NCBI GenBank assembly: GCA_947493695.1
Contig: CANLSF010000001.1
Coordinates: 682,001 to 746,000 of the forward strand
Length of the DNA: 64,000 nt
Direction: 5' to 3'
Source: an uncultured Kiloniellaceae bacterium
Lineage (GTDB): Bacteria > Pseudomonadota > Alphaproteobacteria > Kiloniellales > Kiloniellaceae
Below, one piece after another: positions 54,285 through 63,873 of the stretch (position 1 is the first letter of the stretch; every line of letters begins with the position of its first letter). The translations under genes and the position numbers were made by a program. Below the pieces are notes generated by a model that did not search any database, was not told the origin of the DNA, and saw only the letters and a program-made list of their open reading frames with translations.

Positions 54285-56206
54285 GTGACCTGGACCAGGC
54301 CTCGAATACTGATCTCCTGCGGGTCCAGGATCTGCGGATTTCCTTTTCCCTGCCGGAAGGCAAGCTGGACGCCGTGCGCGGTGTCTCCTTCAACATCGCT
54401 CGTGGTTCGACAGTCGCGCTGGTGGGGGAATCCGGCTCGGGCAAATCCGTGGTCAGTCAGGCAATCATGGGAATTCTGCCCAAGTCCGCGCAGATCGAGG
54501 GTGGCCAGATCCTCTTTGCGGACCCGGCCAATGGCGGTGCGGTCATAGACATCGCCGCATTGCAGCCCGATAGCGCCGCCATGCGCGACATCCGCGGCAG
54601 CCGCATCTCGATCGTGTTTCAGGAACCCATGACCTCCCTCTCGGCGGTCCATACTGTGGGCAATCAGATCGGTGAAGCCCTGCACCTGCACCAGAAGGTC
54701 AGCGGGCCCCAGGGGCGCGAAATGGTGATCGACATCCTGCGTCTGGTCGGCTTTCCCAACCCGGCCCGCGCCTACGACACTTATCCCTTCGAGCTTTCAG
54801 GCGGTTTGCGCCAACGTGCGGTCATCGCCATGGCCCTGGTCTGCCGCCCGGCCCTGCTGATCGCCGACGAGCCCACCACCGCACTGGACGTCACGATCCA
54901 GGCCCAGATCCTCAAGCTGATCAAAGACCTGCAGACCGAACTCAAGATGTCGGTCCTGATGATCACCCATGACCTGGGGGTCGTCGCCAATGTCGCCGAT
55001 CAGGTCGTGGTCATGTACCACGGCGAGGTGATGGAACGGGGTGATCTGAACGACATCTACGGCAATCCCGGCCATCCTTATCTCAAGGCCCTGCTGCACG
55101 CGGTGCCTCGCTTCGATATGAAGCCGGGCGAGCGCCTGCAGCCGATCCGCGAGATCACACATGACAGCGGCGTCAATCTGGGCGACGGCATGAAGCCCTG
55201 GCCCGACGATCCCAACGAGCCGCCCCTGCTGCGGGTCGAGCATATCTCCAAGACCTACAACACCCGCAAGGGCGGCTTTTTCGGCCCCAGCGAGGACACT
55301 TCGGTCCTGGCGGTCGACGATGTGAGTTTTGCGGTTAAACGGGGCGAATGCCTGGGTCTGGTCGGCGAGAGCGGTTGCGGAAAGACCACGCTGTCAAAAA
55401 TCATCATGCGGGCCGCCACGGCGGACGAAGGCAACATCGTCTTTAACGACCGGGGCAACGCCACGGACGTGCTGGCTCTGCAAGGGAAGGACCTGGTCGA
55501 CTTCCGCACCCGGATCCAGTTCGTGTTTCAGGATCCCTTCTCTTCGCTGAACCCACGCATGACCGTGTTCGAGCTGATCAGCGAACCCCTGATCATCCAT
55601 GGCATGAGCGACGCAGCCGAACGTGCCGAATTGGTCAAGGAACTGATGCGCGTGGTCGGCCTCGACGTGCGCTACCTCAAGCGCTACCCCCACAGCTTCT
55701 CCGGTGGACAGCGCCAGCGCATCGGTATTGCCCGGGCTCTGGCGCTGAAGCCGGATCTTCTGATCTGCGACGAGCCGGTTTCCGCCCTGGACGTGTCGAT
55801 CCAGGCCCAGGTTCTGAACCTGCTGAAGGATCTGCAAGCCTCCCTCGGGCTGACTTACATTTTCATCAGCCACAACCTGGCCGTGGTCGACTACATCGCG
55901 GACCGGATCGCGGTGATGTGCCGGGGCCGTCTGGTTGAGCTGGCCCCCAGGGAACTGCTGTTCCGCGCCCCGACCCATCCCTACACGCAGGCGCTGCTGA
56001 CTGCCGTACCGGAGCCGGACCCGGCGCATAGGCTCGATCTTACAGCGCTTATGGAAGGCCGGGCCTCGAACCCGGAAACCTGGCCTCATCCCTTCACCAT
56101 CGACGGACGGAACAAACTGGGCATGGTCGATCTGGGTGACGGGCACTTCGTGCGGGCACAGGCTTCATCAAACGATGAACTCCGCAGCGCGGCGGCGGGG
56201 GCGTAA
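54281..56206 (+). CDS. ABC importer ATPase with two fused nucleotide domains (Opp/Dpp D-F type)
   Basis: 641 aa from TTG 54281, with TGGGGGAA upstream; an in-frame start at 54209 is less likely. First ATPase (about 10-270): [35 protein letters not shown]. Second (about 320-600): [35 protein letters not shown]. Fused OppD-OppF layout like YejF and GsiA. Powers the two permeases downstream. No binding protein is adjacent. Confidence 0.92.
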   Translation: MSDLDQASNTDLLRVQDLRISFSLPEGKLDAVRGVSFNIARGSTVALVGESGSGKSVVSQAIMGILPKSAQIEGGQILFADPANGGAVIDIAALQPDSAAMRDIRGSRISIVFQEPMTSLSAVHTVGNQIGEALHLHQKVSGPQGREMVIDILRLVGFPNPARAYDTYPFELSGGLRQRAVIAMALVCRPALLIADEPTTALDVTIQAQILKLIKDLQTELKMSVLMITHDLGVVANVADQVVVMYHGEVMERGDLNDIYGNPGHPYLKALLHAVPRFDMKPGERLQPIREITHDSGVNLGDGMKPWPDDPNEPPLLRVEHISKTYNTRKGGFFGPSEDTSVLAVDDVSFAVKRGECLGLVGESGCGKTTLSKIIMRAATADEGNIVFNDRGNATDVLALQGKDLVDFRTRIQFVFQDPFSSLNPRMTVFELISEPLIIHGMSDAAERAELVKELMRVVGLDVRYLKRYPHSFSGGQRQRIGIARALALKPDLLICDEPVSALDVSIQAQVLNLLKDLQASLGLTYIFISHNLAVVDYIADRIAVMCRGRLVELAPRELLFRAPTHPYTQALLTAVPEPDPAHRLDLTALMEGRASNPETWPHPFTIDGRNKLGMVDLGDGHFVRAQASSNDELRSAAAGA

Positions 56207-56208
56207 AG

Positions 56209-57207
56209 ATGCTGGGCTATACCGTTCGCCGCATCCTCACGATGATCCCCACTCTGTTGGCGATCAGTTTCATCATCTTCGTGATCATCCAGCTGCCGCC
56301 GGGCGACTTTCTGGAGACCGAAATCGCCGAGATGCAGGCCCAGGGCGAGGCGGTCGATCCGGCAAAGATCGAGTACCTGCGCCGGGAATACGGCCTGGAC
56401 AAGCCTTTCCTGGAGCAGTACGCGGTCTGGGTTTTCGGACTGGTGCAGGGAGACCTCGGCTTTTCCTTCGAACATCAGCTTCCGGTCAACGAAGTTATCG
56501 GCGATCGCATGTGGCTGACCTTCGTGGTCGCCCTGGCCACCATCCTCTTCACCTACGCCGTTGCCTTTCCCATTGGCATCTATTCGGCGGTGCGGCAGTA
56601 CAGCGTCGGCGACTACGTCCTGACCTTCATCGGCTTCCTGGGCCTAGCGACCCCGAATTTCCTGCTCGCCCTGGTCTTGCTCTATTTCGCCAATCTCTGG
56701 TTCGGCACCTCCATCGGCGGTCTGATGGATCCGAAATACGTCGACCACCCCTGGACCTGGAGCAAGGTGAGTTCGATCCTGGAGCACCTCTGGATCCCGG
56801 TCATCGTGATCGGCACCTCGGGCACCGCTGCCATGATCCGGCGTCTGCGCGCCAACCTGCTGGACGAACTGCAGAAACAGTACGTGATCACAGCCCGCGC
56901 CAAGGGTTTGTCGCCCTTGAAGGTCCTGCTGAAGTACCCGCTGCGCATGGCGGTGAACCCCTTCATCGCGGATATCGGCAACGTCCTGCCGCAGCTGATT
57001 TCCGGCGCGGTTCTGGTATCGGTCGTGCTCAGCCTGGAGACCACCGGGCCCATGCTGGTCCGGGCCCTGCAGAGCCAGGACATGTATCTCGCCGGCTCCT
57101 TCCTGATGTTTGAGGCCAGTCTTGTGGTGATCGGCGTCTTTATCTCGGATCTGGCGCTCGCGGTGCTGGATCCCCGTATCCGGCTCGCCGGAGGGGCCAC
57201 GAAATGA
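56209..57207 (+). CDS. ABC importer permease, DppB/OppB type
   Basis: 332 aa, about six helices. N-terminal MLGYTVRRILTMIPTLLAIS, YLRREYGLDKPFLEQYAVWV, GDLGFSFEHQLPVNEVIGDR, and the cytoplasmic coupling loop QYVITARAKGLSPLKVLLKY. Begins two bases after the ATPase gene and overlaps the next permease by four bases. Confidence 0.92.
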   Translation: MLGYTVRRILTMIPTLLAISFIIFVIIQLPPGDFLETEIAEMQAQGEAVDPAKIEYLRREYGLDKPFLEQYAVWVFGLVQGDLGFSFEHQLPVNEVIGDRMWLTFVVALATILFTYAVAFPIGIYSAVRQYSVGDYVLTFIGFLGLATPNFLLALVLLYFANLWFGTSIGGLMDPKYVDHPWTWSKVSSILEHLWIPVIVIGTSGTAAMIRRLRANLLDELQKQYVITARAKGLSPLKVLLKYPLRMAVNPFIADIGNVLPQLISGAVLVSVVLSLETTGPMLVRALQSQDMYLAGSFLMFEASLVVIGVFISDLALAVLDPRIRLAGGATK

Positions 57208-58397
57208 GCGATCAGACCCTGCCGCCCCGAAACTCAGAACCTCCGCAGGACAATGGCGGCCACTACGTCAATCCGGCGCCCTTCGATCCACAATCCGTTG
57301 CCGCGCTCACACCCGAGCAGGAACGCTACTACATGGCCTCGCAGTGGCGGATCATGTGGTGGAAATTCAAACGCCACAAACTGGCGGTCTACTCCGGCGT
57401 CGTGCTGATCATGATGTATTTCGTGGCGGCGTTCTGCGAAATCTTTGCGCCCTACAACCTGCACAGCCGCCATATCGACTACATCCATGCGCCGCCCCAG
57501 GGAATCCATCTCTTTCACGAAGGCGAGTTCGTCGGGCCCTTTGTCTACGGCTACGACTACCGGCTCAACATGGAGAATCTGCGGCGCGAATACACGCCGA
57601 ACCCGGAAAAGGTCGAGAAGCTGAGGTTTTTCTGCAGCGGTGAGAGCTATAAGTTCTGGGGTCTGATCGAGGGTGATTTTCATCTGGTCTGCGCGGCCGA
57701 GAACGGCACCGCCTTTTTCTGGGGCACGGATCGTCTGGGACGGGACCTTCTGAGCCGCATCTTCTATGGATCGCGGATCTCCCTGACCATCGGCCTGATC
57801 GGCGTGGCCATCAGCTTCATCCTCGGCACCATCATCGGCGGCATCGCCGGTTACTACGGCGGCTGGGTCGACAACATCGTTCAGCGCGCCATCGAGATCT
57901 TCAAGTCCTTCCCCGAATTACCGCTCTTTATGACCCTCTCGGCATTGCTGCCGGTCAGCTGGAGTCCGATAGGTGTCTTCTTCGGAATATCCGTGATCCT
58001 TGGCCTGCTGGATTGGCCCGGGCTGGCCCGTGCGGTGCGTTCCAAGCTGCTCAGCCTGCGGGAAGAGGATTTTTGCACCGCGGCCCAACTGATGGGGGCC
58101 TCCCCCAAACGGGTGATCGGAAAGCATCTGCTGCCCAGTTTCGCCAGCCACCTGATCGCCTCGGCCACACTCGCGATCCCGACCATGATCCTGGGCGAGA
58201 CCGCCCTGTCGTTTCTCGGCCTCGGCCTTCGTCCGCCGATCACCTCCTGGGGTGTCCTGCTGAACGAAGCCCAGAACATCAACGTGGTCGCCCTCTATCC
58301 CTGGCTGATGCTGCCGGTCCAGCCGGTCATCCTGGTGATCCTGGCCTTCAACTTCCTGGGCGACGGCCTGCGCGACGCAGCGGATCCTTATAAATAA
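57204..58397 (+). CDS. ABC importer permease, DppC/OppC type with enlarged periplasmic loop
   Basis: 397 aa, about 100 longer than E. coli DppC. The extra length is a periplasmic segment (about 90-175) between helix 1 and the conserved FFWGTDRLGRDLLSRIFYGS. Coupling loop EEDFCTAAQLMGASPKRVIG; C-terminal FNFLGDGLRDAADPYK. Enlarged loops like this occur in oligosaccharide-type members of the peptide/nickel family, so the substrate may be a peptide or an oligosaccharide. Confidence 0.9.
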   Translation: MSDQTLPPRNSEPPQDNGGHYVNPAPFDPQSVAALTPEQERYYMASQWRIMWWKFKRHKLAVYSGVVLIMMYFVAAFCEIFAPYNLHSRHIDYIHAPPQGIHLFHEGEFVGPFVYGYDYRLNMENLRREYTPNPEKVEKLRFFCSGESYKFWGLIEGDFHLVCAAENGTAFFWGTDRLGRDLLSRIFYGSRISLTIGLIGVAISFILGTIIGGIAGYYGGWVDNIVQRAIEIFKSFPELPLFMTLSALLPVSWSPIGVFFGISVILGLLDWPGLARAVRSKLLSLREEDFCTAAQLMGASPKRVIGKHLLPSFASHLIASATLAIPTMILGETALSFLGLGLRPPITSWGVLLNEAQNINVVALYPWLMLPVQPVILVILAFNFLGDGLRDAADPYK

Positions 58398-58439
58398 GGT
58401 TCACGCGGTCACCACCAGCGAATTGAAGCAAGCACTCTT

Positions 58440-59174
58440 TTAAAACGGCGGCGGCGCAGGAGCCGCAGGAATCGCTCCCGCGGCAGCTATCGGCAAGTTG
58501 TAACATTCTGTATTCAGGCGCCGCATAGGGACATAACCTAGTCCGGGGTTTGCGCCGAATTCAGTAATCCAGTTTTCTGCATCACCCGTGTTGCGAAAGC
58601 CTATGTGACCCAAATTGGGATCCATTATACTCGTAGATCCGTCGGCATTCACAATCGCACCGATCGTATGAGCGGAACCGGAAGGTTTTGTGAAATGCAA
58701 CATCATGTACACTGGTCCGCCAGCATCATGTACCTCCGCGAAACGTCCTGCAAACGTGGCGAGGTGATCCCATTCGCCTTGGCCTACGAACCTGAAGTTA
58801 TATTTGATAACTTCGACGTAAGCGCGCTGCACAAAGTCCTTGTGAGCTCTAACAGCCAGCCATTCCGTGTCCGCCGGCGCAAGCCCACGGGTGACGCCCC
58901 AGGTTTTAGCACTGGTGACGGACTTGGCGACCGCTTCTGTCGCTTTTTGTCGTGCCATGAGGAAACGAAGTGCGACGACTGCCGGATCAGTGCCAATCCA
59001 ACGCCAAAAATCACTGCCGTCGCTAATTGACTTAAACCAATGAATGGTTAGTGCCAGACACCACCCTCCGCTGGTGAGTGCATCTCCACCAAGTCGAGCA
59101 TCGTCAGCCTGACAATAGTCACCAATTACAACACCATTATGCTTTTCAATGAGCCTTAGAGAAATTGTTTGCAT
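58440..59174 (-). CDS. YopT-like papain-fold cysteine protease (C58 type)
   Basis: 244 aa; ATG 59174 preceded by GAGGTGGG. Probable triad: Cys39 in SGGWCLALTIHWF, His169 in SGSAHTIGAIVN, Asp185 in SIMDPNLGHIGF. Cys-His and His-Asp distances (130 and 16) are close to those recalled for YopT (119 and 16). C58 enzymes are mostly effectors or toxins that cleave host or target proteins. No secretion signal or delivery domain is visible; the C-terminus is proline-rich. The gene and its upstream spacer are noticeably AT-richer than neighbours, suggesting transfer. Function unproven. Confidence 0.65.
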   Translation of the reverse strand: MQTISLRLIEKHNGVVIGDYCQADDARLGGDALTSGGWCLALTIHWFKSISDGSDFWRWIGTDPAVVALRFLMARQKATEAVAKSVTSAKTWGVTRGLAPADTEWLAVRAHKDFVQRAYVEVIKYNFRFVGQGEWDHLATFAGRFAEVHDAGGPVYMMLHFTKPSGSAHTIGAIVNADGSTSIMDPNLGHIGFRNTGDAENWITEFGANPGLGYVPMRRLNTECYNLPIAAAGAIPAAPAPPPF

Positions 59175-59334
59175 TTAAAGCACCCACCTCAAAAAAAAGA
59201 GCGTTGATATTACAAAAATATACCACAGGTTGCTTTTTCAGACCAATTGATTACCCGCGCATCAATTGCTGTCCCTTGCCAGCCGCGGTAAGTTGAGTCT
59301 GGCATTCTGCCAGCCTTTCTTTGGAACAGATATT

Positions 59335-59859
59335 TTGACCCGAATTCCCACACTCGAAACGAAGCGGCTGATCCTGCGCGCCCCACAGGACAGCGATACA
59401 GCCGCCTACCAGAAGTTCTATGCGGACGCGGAGGCGTCAAAGTTCTACGGCGGTCCGAAGACGCCCTTGGATGCCTGGAACAAACTCGCCCGGGATCTGG
59501 GGCATTGGGGCCTGCGCGGTTATGGCATGTGGGTTATTGAGGAACGCGAGAGCGGCACAGTCATCGGCGGGTGTGGACTGCTCTGGCCGAACGGCTGGCC
59601 ACGCCCGGAATTGACCTGGTGGATCGCTGCAGAAGCCCGGCAAAAAGGTTTTGCCAAGGAAGCCTCCCGCGCCGCGATAGACTTCGGTTATGACGTGCTG
59701 AAGTGGGATCTTGTCCAAACGCACATGAACGACGCGAACCTGGCTGCAAAAGCACTGGTTCTGTCTCTCGGTGGCGAGGTTTTTGCCCGCGAAACCTTCC
59801 CCGACGGCCTGAGCCGCGACGTCTACAAACTGCCGCGGGCCATCGCCTCGTCCCACTAA
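59335..59859 (+). CDS. GNAT N-acetyltransferase, RimJ/RimL type
   Basis: About 174 aa from TTG 59335 (LTRIPTLETKRLILRAP, the usual family start); a TTG at 59266 is in frame. Motifs: ETKRLILRAP, VIGGCGLLWPNGWPRPELTW, ARQKGFAKEASRAAIDFGY (acetyl-CoA loop), and NLAAKALVLSLGGEV. Acetylates an unknown amino group. Divergent from the protease gene. Confidence 0.85.
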   Translation: MTRIPTLETKRLILRAPQDSDTAAYQKFYADAEASKFYGGPKTPLDAWNKLARDLGHWGLRGYGMWVIEERESGTVIGGCGLLWPNGWPRPELTWWIAAEARQKGFAKEASRAAIDFGYDVLKWDLVQTHMNDANLAAKALVLSLGGEVFARETFPDGLSRDVYKLPRAIASSH

Positions 59860-59944
59860 AGCCAGCGTGGACACGACGTCATTCCGACGGGGATGCAGGC
59901 CGGTGCAGGCCCGCTTTCCTGCGGCCTTCTGGCACAGCTCGGGA

Positions 59945-59958
59945 TTGATGTGGATCAA
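59945..59958. promoter_or_regulatory. FNR/FixK box upstream of ubiTUV
   Basis: TTGAT-GTGG-ATCAA, a perfect match to the FNR/Anr/FixK consensus TTGAT-N4-ATCAA. It lies 76 bp before the ubiT start codon, compatible with a class II activator site. Explains low-oxygen control of the anaerobic ubiquinone genes. Confidence 0.82.
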
Positions 59959-60034
59959 TAGACGCACTGCACGGCCTTGCTATTCAGATTGCAGGTAACC
60001 ACTCCGGTTCCCCTTAGAAACAGTCTGAAATTAA

Positions 60035-60721
60035 ATGCTGGATTTCCGTTCGCCACCGCAGCTCAGCGGTGCATTTGTGGCGGGTCTGCCGCTCCACCTC
60101 TTGCCGACCCACCCCATCGCCTGGTTCTTGCAACGCACAGCCGCCGCTTTCTGCCGATTACACCCGGGTGTCCCGGAGCGACTGTCAGACTACGCAGGTC
60201 GCCGCCTCTACTTGGATCCCGGTGATCTGCCGATCGCGTTCATCCTGACCCTGACCAGCGACACGCCCCGGATTACCGTCGTCACCGAACAAGCATCTTC
60301 GACGGAAAACCTCGACGCGAGCGTGAGGGGCACCCTCGCCAATCTCACCGCGTTGCTGGAAGGGGAAGTCGACGGAGATGCGCTCTTCTTCTCCAGACAC
60401 CTGCAGATCACCGGCGACATGGAGCTGGTGCTGGCCTTGCGCAATGCGCTCGATGATGCCCAGGTCGATCTGCGCGAGGTCATTGGCGAAACCTTCGGGC
60501 GCGCCGCACCCTTTGGACAGACGGCTCTGAACGCCGCACTTGGCGTAACCGCGCAGCTGGACCATGGCGTGTCGCTGGTCAGTCGTGCGGTGACGGCAAC
60601 AACTCAGGAACAGCTGGAGCGCCAGACCGCAGAGATCGAGAAACTGCGCGCAGAGGTCCGGGAGCTGCGCGGACAGCGGCGCCGAACAGGCACACGGCAT
60701 CAAAGAGAGAGTGCATCATGA
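60035..60721 (+). CDS. ubiT: Ubiquinone synthesis accessory protein UbiT (SCP2 domain)
   Basis: 228 aa. SCP2-like lipid-binding domain (about 30-150: LPTHPIAWFLQRTAAAFCRL, GDALFFSRHLQITGDMELVL) followed by a charged coiled coil (about 175-220: RQTAEIEKLRAEVRELRGQR). In O2-independent ubiquinone synthesis UbiT is thought to hold the lipid intermediate for UbiU-UbiV. Overlaps ubiU by four bases. Confidence 0.9.
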   Translation: MLDFRSPPQLSGAFVAGLPLHLLPTHPIAWFLQRTAAAFCRLHPGVPERLSDYAGRRLYLDPGDLPIAFILTLTSDTPRITVVTEQASSTENLDASVRGTLANLTALLEGEVDGDALFFSRHLQITGDMELVLALRNALDDAQVDLREVIGETFGRAAPFGQTALNAALGVTAQLDHGVSLVSRAVTATTQEQLERQTAEIEKLRAEVRELRGQRRRTGTRHQRESAS

Positions 60722-61710
60722 CCTTGCCACGACTGGAGCTGGTCTGTCCGGCAGGCACGCCGTCGGCGCTGGAAGCCGCGGTCGATGCCGGTGCCGATAC
60801 CGTCTATCTCGGGTTTCGGGACGCCACCAACGCCCGAAACTTCCCCGGCCTCAATTTCAGCCGGAAGGAACTCGAGACCTCTCTGAACTATGCGCACACG
60901 CGCGGCAGCAAGGTCTACCTTGCGATCAACAGCTTTCCACAGGCCGGTAACGAAGCCCCCTGGCGTCAGGCGGTGGACGATGCGGCCAGACTGGGAGTCG
61001 ACGCCATCATCGTCTCGGATATCGGTGTCCTCGACTACGCAACGCAGACCCATCCCGATCTGCGGCGTCACCTCTCCGTCCAGGCCTCGGCAGCGCATCC
61101 CCTGGCCCTCGCATACTATCACCGCAACTTCGGCATCACCCGGGCGGTCCTGCCACGTGTTCTCACGGTTCCTCAGATCAAGGAGATCACTGCGACCGCG
61201 CCGGTTGAGACGGAAGTCTTCGTCTACGGCGGCATGTGTCCGATGGCCGAGGGCCGCTGCGCCCTCTCCTCCTACGCGACGGGTCGGTCTCCCAACACCG
61301 CCGGTGTCTGCTCGCCCGCCAGCCATGTCCGCTATGTCCCCGAAGGAGAACGGGTCCAGGTGCGTCTTGGCGACTTCACCATCAACCGCTTTGAACCGGG
61401 TGAAGCGTCGGGATATCCCACGCTCTGCAAGGGACGCTTCAAAGTGCGCGACCACGCCAGCTACCTCTTCGAGGATCCGGTCAGCCTTGATGCGAGACCA
61501 CTGATCCCCGAATTGGCGGCCGCGGGGGTGAAAGCCCTGAAGATCGAAGGCCGCCAGCGGGGCCGCGCCTACATTGCACAGGTGGTCAGCGCTCTGCGTC
61601 AGGCCGTGGAAGATGCTGCGGCAGGCCGCGCTCCGGATACCGCCTCCCTGGCTTCACTCAGCGAAGGTGGCCGGGGCACCGGTGGCGCTTACAGAAAGGA
61701 CTGGCGATGA
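60718..61710 (+). CDS. ubiU: O2-independent ubiquinone hydroxylation protein UbiU (U32 family)
   Basis: 330 aa. U32 fold: LVCPAGTPSALEAAVDAGAD, YLGFRDATNARNF. Four cluster cysteines C174, C181, C198 and C237; spacing equals that recalled for E. coli UbiU (C169, C176, C193, C232), each shifted by five. Binds 4Fe-4S and acts with UbiV in hydroxylation without O2. 4-base overlaps with both neighbours. Confidence 0.94.
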   Translation: MTLPRLELVCPAGTPSALEAAVDAGADTVYLGFRDATNARNFPGLNFSRKELETSLNYAHTRGSKVYLAINSFPQAGNEAPWRQAVDDAARLGVDAIIVSDIGVLDYATQTHPDLRRHLSVQASAAHPLALAYYHRNFGITRAVLPRVLTVPQIKEITATAPVETEVFVYGGMCPMAEGRCALSSYATGRSPNTAGVCSPASHVRYVPEGERVQVRLGDFTINRFEPGEASGYPTLCKGRFKVRDHASYLFEDPVSLDARPLIPELAAAGVKALKIEGRQRGRAYIAQVVSALRQAVEDAAAGRAPDTASLASLSEGGRGTGGAYRKDWR

Positions 61711-62594
61711 ACGCGCTCTTGACCCTGGGCCCCCTGCTCTATCACTGGCCAACGGATGACTGGCGCGATTTCTATTTCCGTATCGCCGACGAAGCCCCGG
61801 TCGCAAGCGTCTGCCTTGGCGAGGTCGTCTGCCCCAAGCGCGCGCCTTTTACCTTTCCACATTACGAAGAGGTTATCGATCGCCTTCAGGCGGCGGGCAA
61901 GGAAGTGGTGCTCTCGACCCCCGCTCTGATCACCGACCAGCGCGATCTAGCGCTCGTGAAGGATGCGGTCGAGCTGGGTGTCGGACTGGTCGAAGCCAAC
62001 GACGTCGCCGCGCTGCCGCTGCTCACCGGCAGGCCTCACGTGATCGGGCCCTACATCAACCTCTACAATGAATCCACGCTTGCCCGCTTTGCCGTCGATG
62101 GTGCTGTCCGTGCGACGTTACCCATTGAGCTTCCCGCCGCTTCCATCGCCAGACTGGCCGAAGACGAGGCAATGGAGATCGAAGTTCAGGTCTTCGGACG
62201 CTGGTCGCTCGCCATATCGGCCCGCTGCTACCACGCCCGCGCTTACGGGCGCACCAAGGACGGCTGCCTCTATGCCTGTGGGGCAGACCGGGACGGCTTA
62301 TCGGTCGAAACCCTGGATGACGAGGCGTTCCTGGTGGTGAACGGCGTACAGACCCAATCCGCCTCCTACGGCTGCCTTGTGGCAGAACTCGATAGCTTAA
62401 GGGCCTTTGGCGTCCGCCGTTTCCGCCTCGCGCCGCAGGACGTGGATATGGTCGAGGTCGCCAAGCTCTTTAAAGAGCGTCTGGATGGCCGGGTCGACAG
62501 CGAGGAAGCCACCCGAGCCCTGGCACAGCTCTCAGGAGGCATCGCGCTCTCCAACGGCTTCTTTCATGGCCGCGAGGGGGCGGAGTTCGTCTAG
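61707..62594 (+). CDS. ubiV: O2-independent ubiquinone hydroxylation protein UbiV (U32 family)
   Basis: 295 aa. Cluster cysteines C42 (GEVVCPKR), C174, C187 and C191 (ISARCYHARAYG, KDGCLYACG); the last three keep the 13- and 4-residue spacing of E. coli UbiV. Partner of UbiU in a heterodimer with two 4Fe-4S clusters. End of ubiTUV. Confidence 0.94.
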   Translation: MNALLTLGPLLYHWPTDDWRDFYFRIADEAPVASVCLGEVVCPKRAPFTFPHYEEVIDRLQAAGKEVVLSTPALITDQRDLALVKDAVELGVGLVEANDVAALPLLTGRPHVIGPYINLYNESTLARFAVDGAVRATLPIELPAASIARLAEDEAMEIEVQVFGRWSLAISARCYHARAYGRTKDGCLYACGADRDGLSVETLDDEAFLVVNGVQTQSASYGCLVAELDSLRAFGVRRFRLAPQDVDMVEVAKLFKERLDGRVDSEEATRALAQLSGGIALSNGFFHGREGAEFV

Positions 62595-62833
62595 ACCAGA
62601 CCTGCTCCAAACAGCGGAAAGCCGACTAGACGCATGGACAGCTGATTGACCTTGCTCCGCCGGATCGGGTACTCACAGACATGCGCCTGCCAGAGCCCCC
62701 GCGCCGCGCAGAGTCCGCTTGAGTTGCCTCAATCCCCCGCCTCCTGGAACTGGAAAATGACCTTGCGAGCAGAGTTTTATTGGGATTACCGCACCAGAGC
62801 GATGAATCTCCGGGCCGGACAAGGTGGAAAGAG

Positions 62834-63718
62834 GTGAAGGATTCCGATCTCTTCGGTATCTGGTTACGGGTCGGCGCAACGCTCTTCTTCACCCTGATGC
62901 TTGTCTGCGTAAAGCTGACGGCTGACGCTGTTCCAACCGGACAGGTGGTGTTTTACCGCAGCGCCGTCGCGCTCATCCCGCTGGTCATCTTCCTCTGGTG
63001 GAGTGGCGATTTTCCGGGGGGCCTGAAGACCCGGCGCCCCTTTCGCCACATCCTGCGCTGTCTGCTGGGCTGCACGGCGATGTTTACGTCCTTCGCCTCA
63101 CTGAAGTACCTGCCGATCGCCGAGGCTACGGTCATCGGCTATCTCACACCTGTTATCACCGTGCTTCTGGCAAAATGGCTGCTGCAGGAGCAGGTCACAC
63201 CGGCCCGTTGGATCAGCGTTGGTATCGGTTTTTCCGGTGTGCTGATCCTGGTTCTGCCCGATTTGCTGGGGATCTCACCGGATAGCGCTTATCTGACCGG
63301 GGTGCTGCTGGGCCTGCTGACCGCCGTCCTCACCGCGGGCGCGAAGATCCAGATACGGTCTTTGGCGCAGACGGAAAATGCCGGCGCGATCGCCTTTTAT
63401 TTCGCCCTGACCTGCGCTGTGGCGGGCGGCGCAACGCTGCTCGGTGGATGGGCAAACGTCACGCCTCTCCAGTTTGCCCTGCTTTGCGGCTCGGGCATTG
63501 CCGGTGGGATCGCTCATATCCTGATGACCCTGGGCTACAAGTACTGCGATGCCTCCAGGCTGGCCGGACTGGAGTATCTCTCCCTGATTTTCGCGGTCAC
63601 GGCAGACGCTGTGCTGTTCGGGATTGTACCCGGTATCGCTTTCTATATCTGCGCAACTATGATCCTCGCCGCTGCCTTCCTGGTTATATTCCGGGATCGG
63701 AGAATGAAACCCTCCTGA
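62834..63718 (+). CDS. EamA/DMT-family membrane transporter
   Basis: About 294 aa from GTG 62834 (VKDSDLFGIWLRVGATLFF), with GGAAAG just upstream; a TTG at 62780 is in frame. Ten hydrophobic segments in two EamA repeats: VVFYRSAVALIPLVIFLWW and, in the second half, SRLAGLEYLSLIFAVTADAV. Likely exports or imports a metabolite; substrate unknown. Independent of ubiTUV by a 240-base gap. Confidence 0.86.
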   Translation: MKDSDLFGIWLRVGATLFFTLMLVCVKLTADAVPTGQVVFYRSAVALIPLVIFLWWSGDFPGGLKTRRPFRHILRCLLGCTAMFTSFASLKYLPIAEATVIGYLTPVITVLLAKWLLQEQVTPARWISVGIGFSGVLILVLPDLLGISPDSAYLTGVLLGLLTAVLTAGAKIQIRSLAQTENAGAIAFYFALTCAVAGGATLLGGWANVTPLQFALLCGSGIAGGIAHILMTLGYKYCDASRLAGLEYLSLIFAVTADAVLFGIVPGIAFYICATMILAAAFLVIFRDRRMKPS

Positions 63719-63873
63719 GAAAACCAAGACACGAGCGTAACGAACTATGAGGGTTCGAATTCGGTGAGAATTGACTTTATGCTGCACGCTGCAGAGCGCG
63801 GCAGCATTGGAGGAAAGCTCCCAGGACTCTGGGTCAGCTCCTCATTGTACGAACAGATTCATGGACAAAACCT

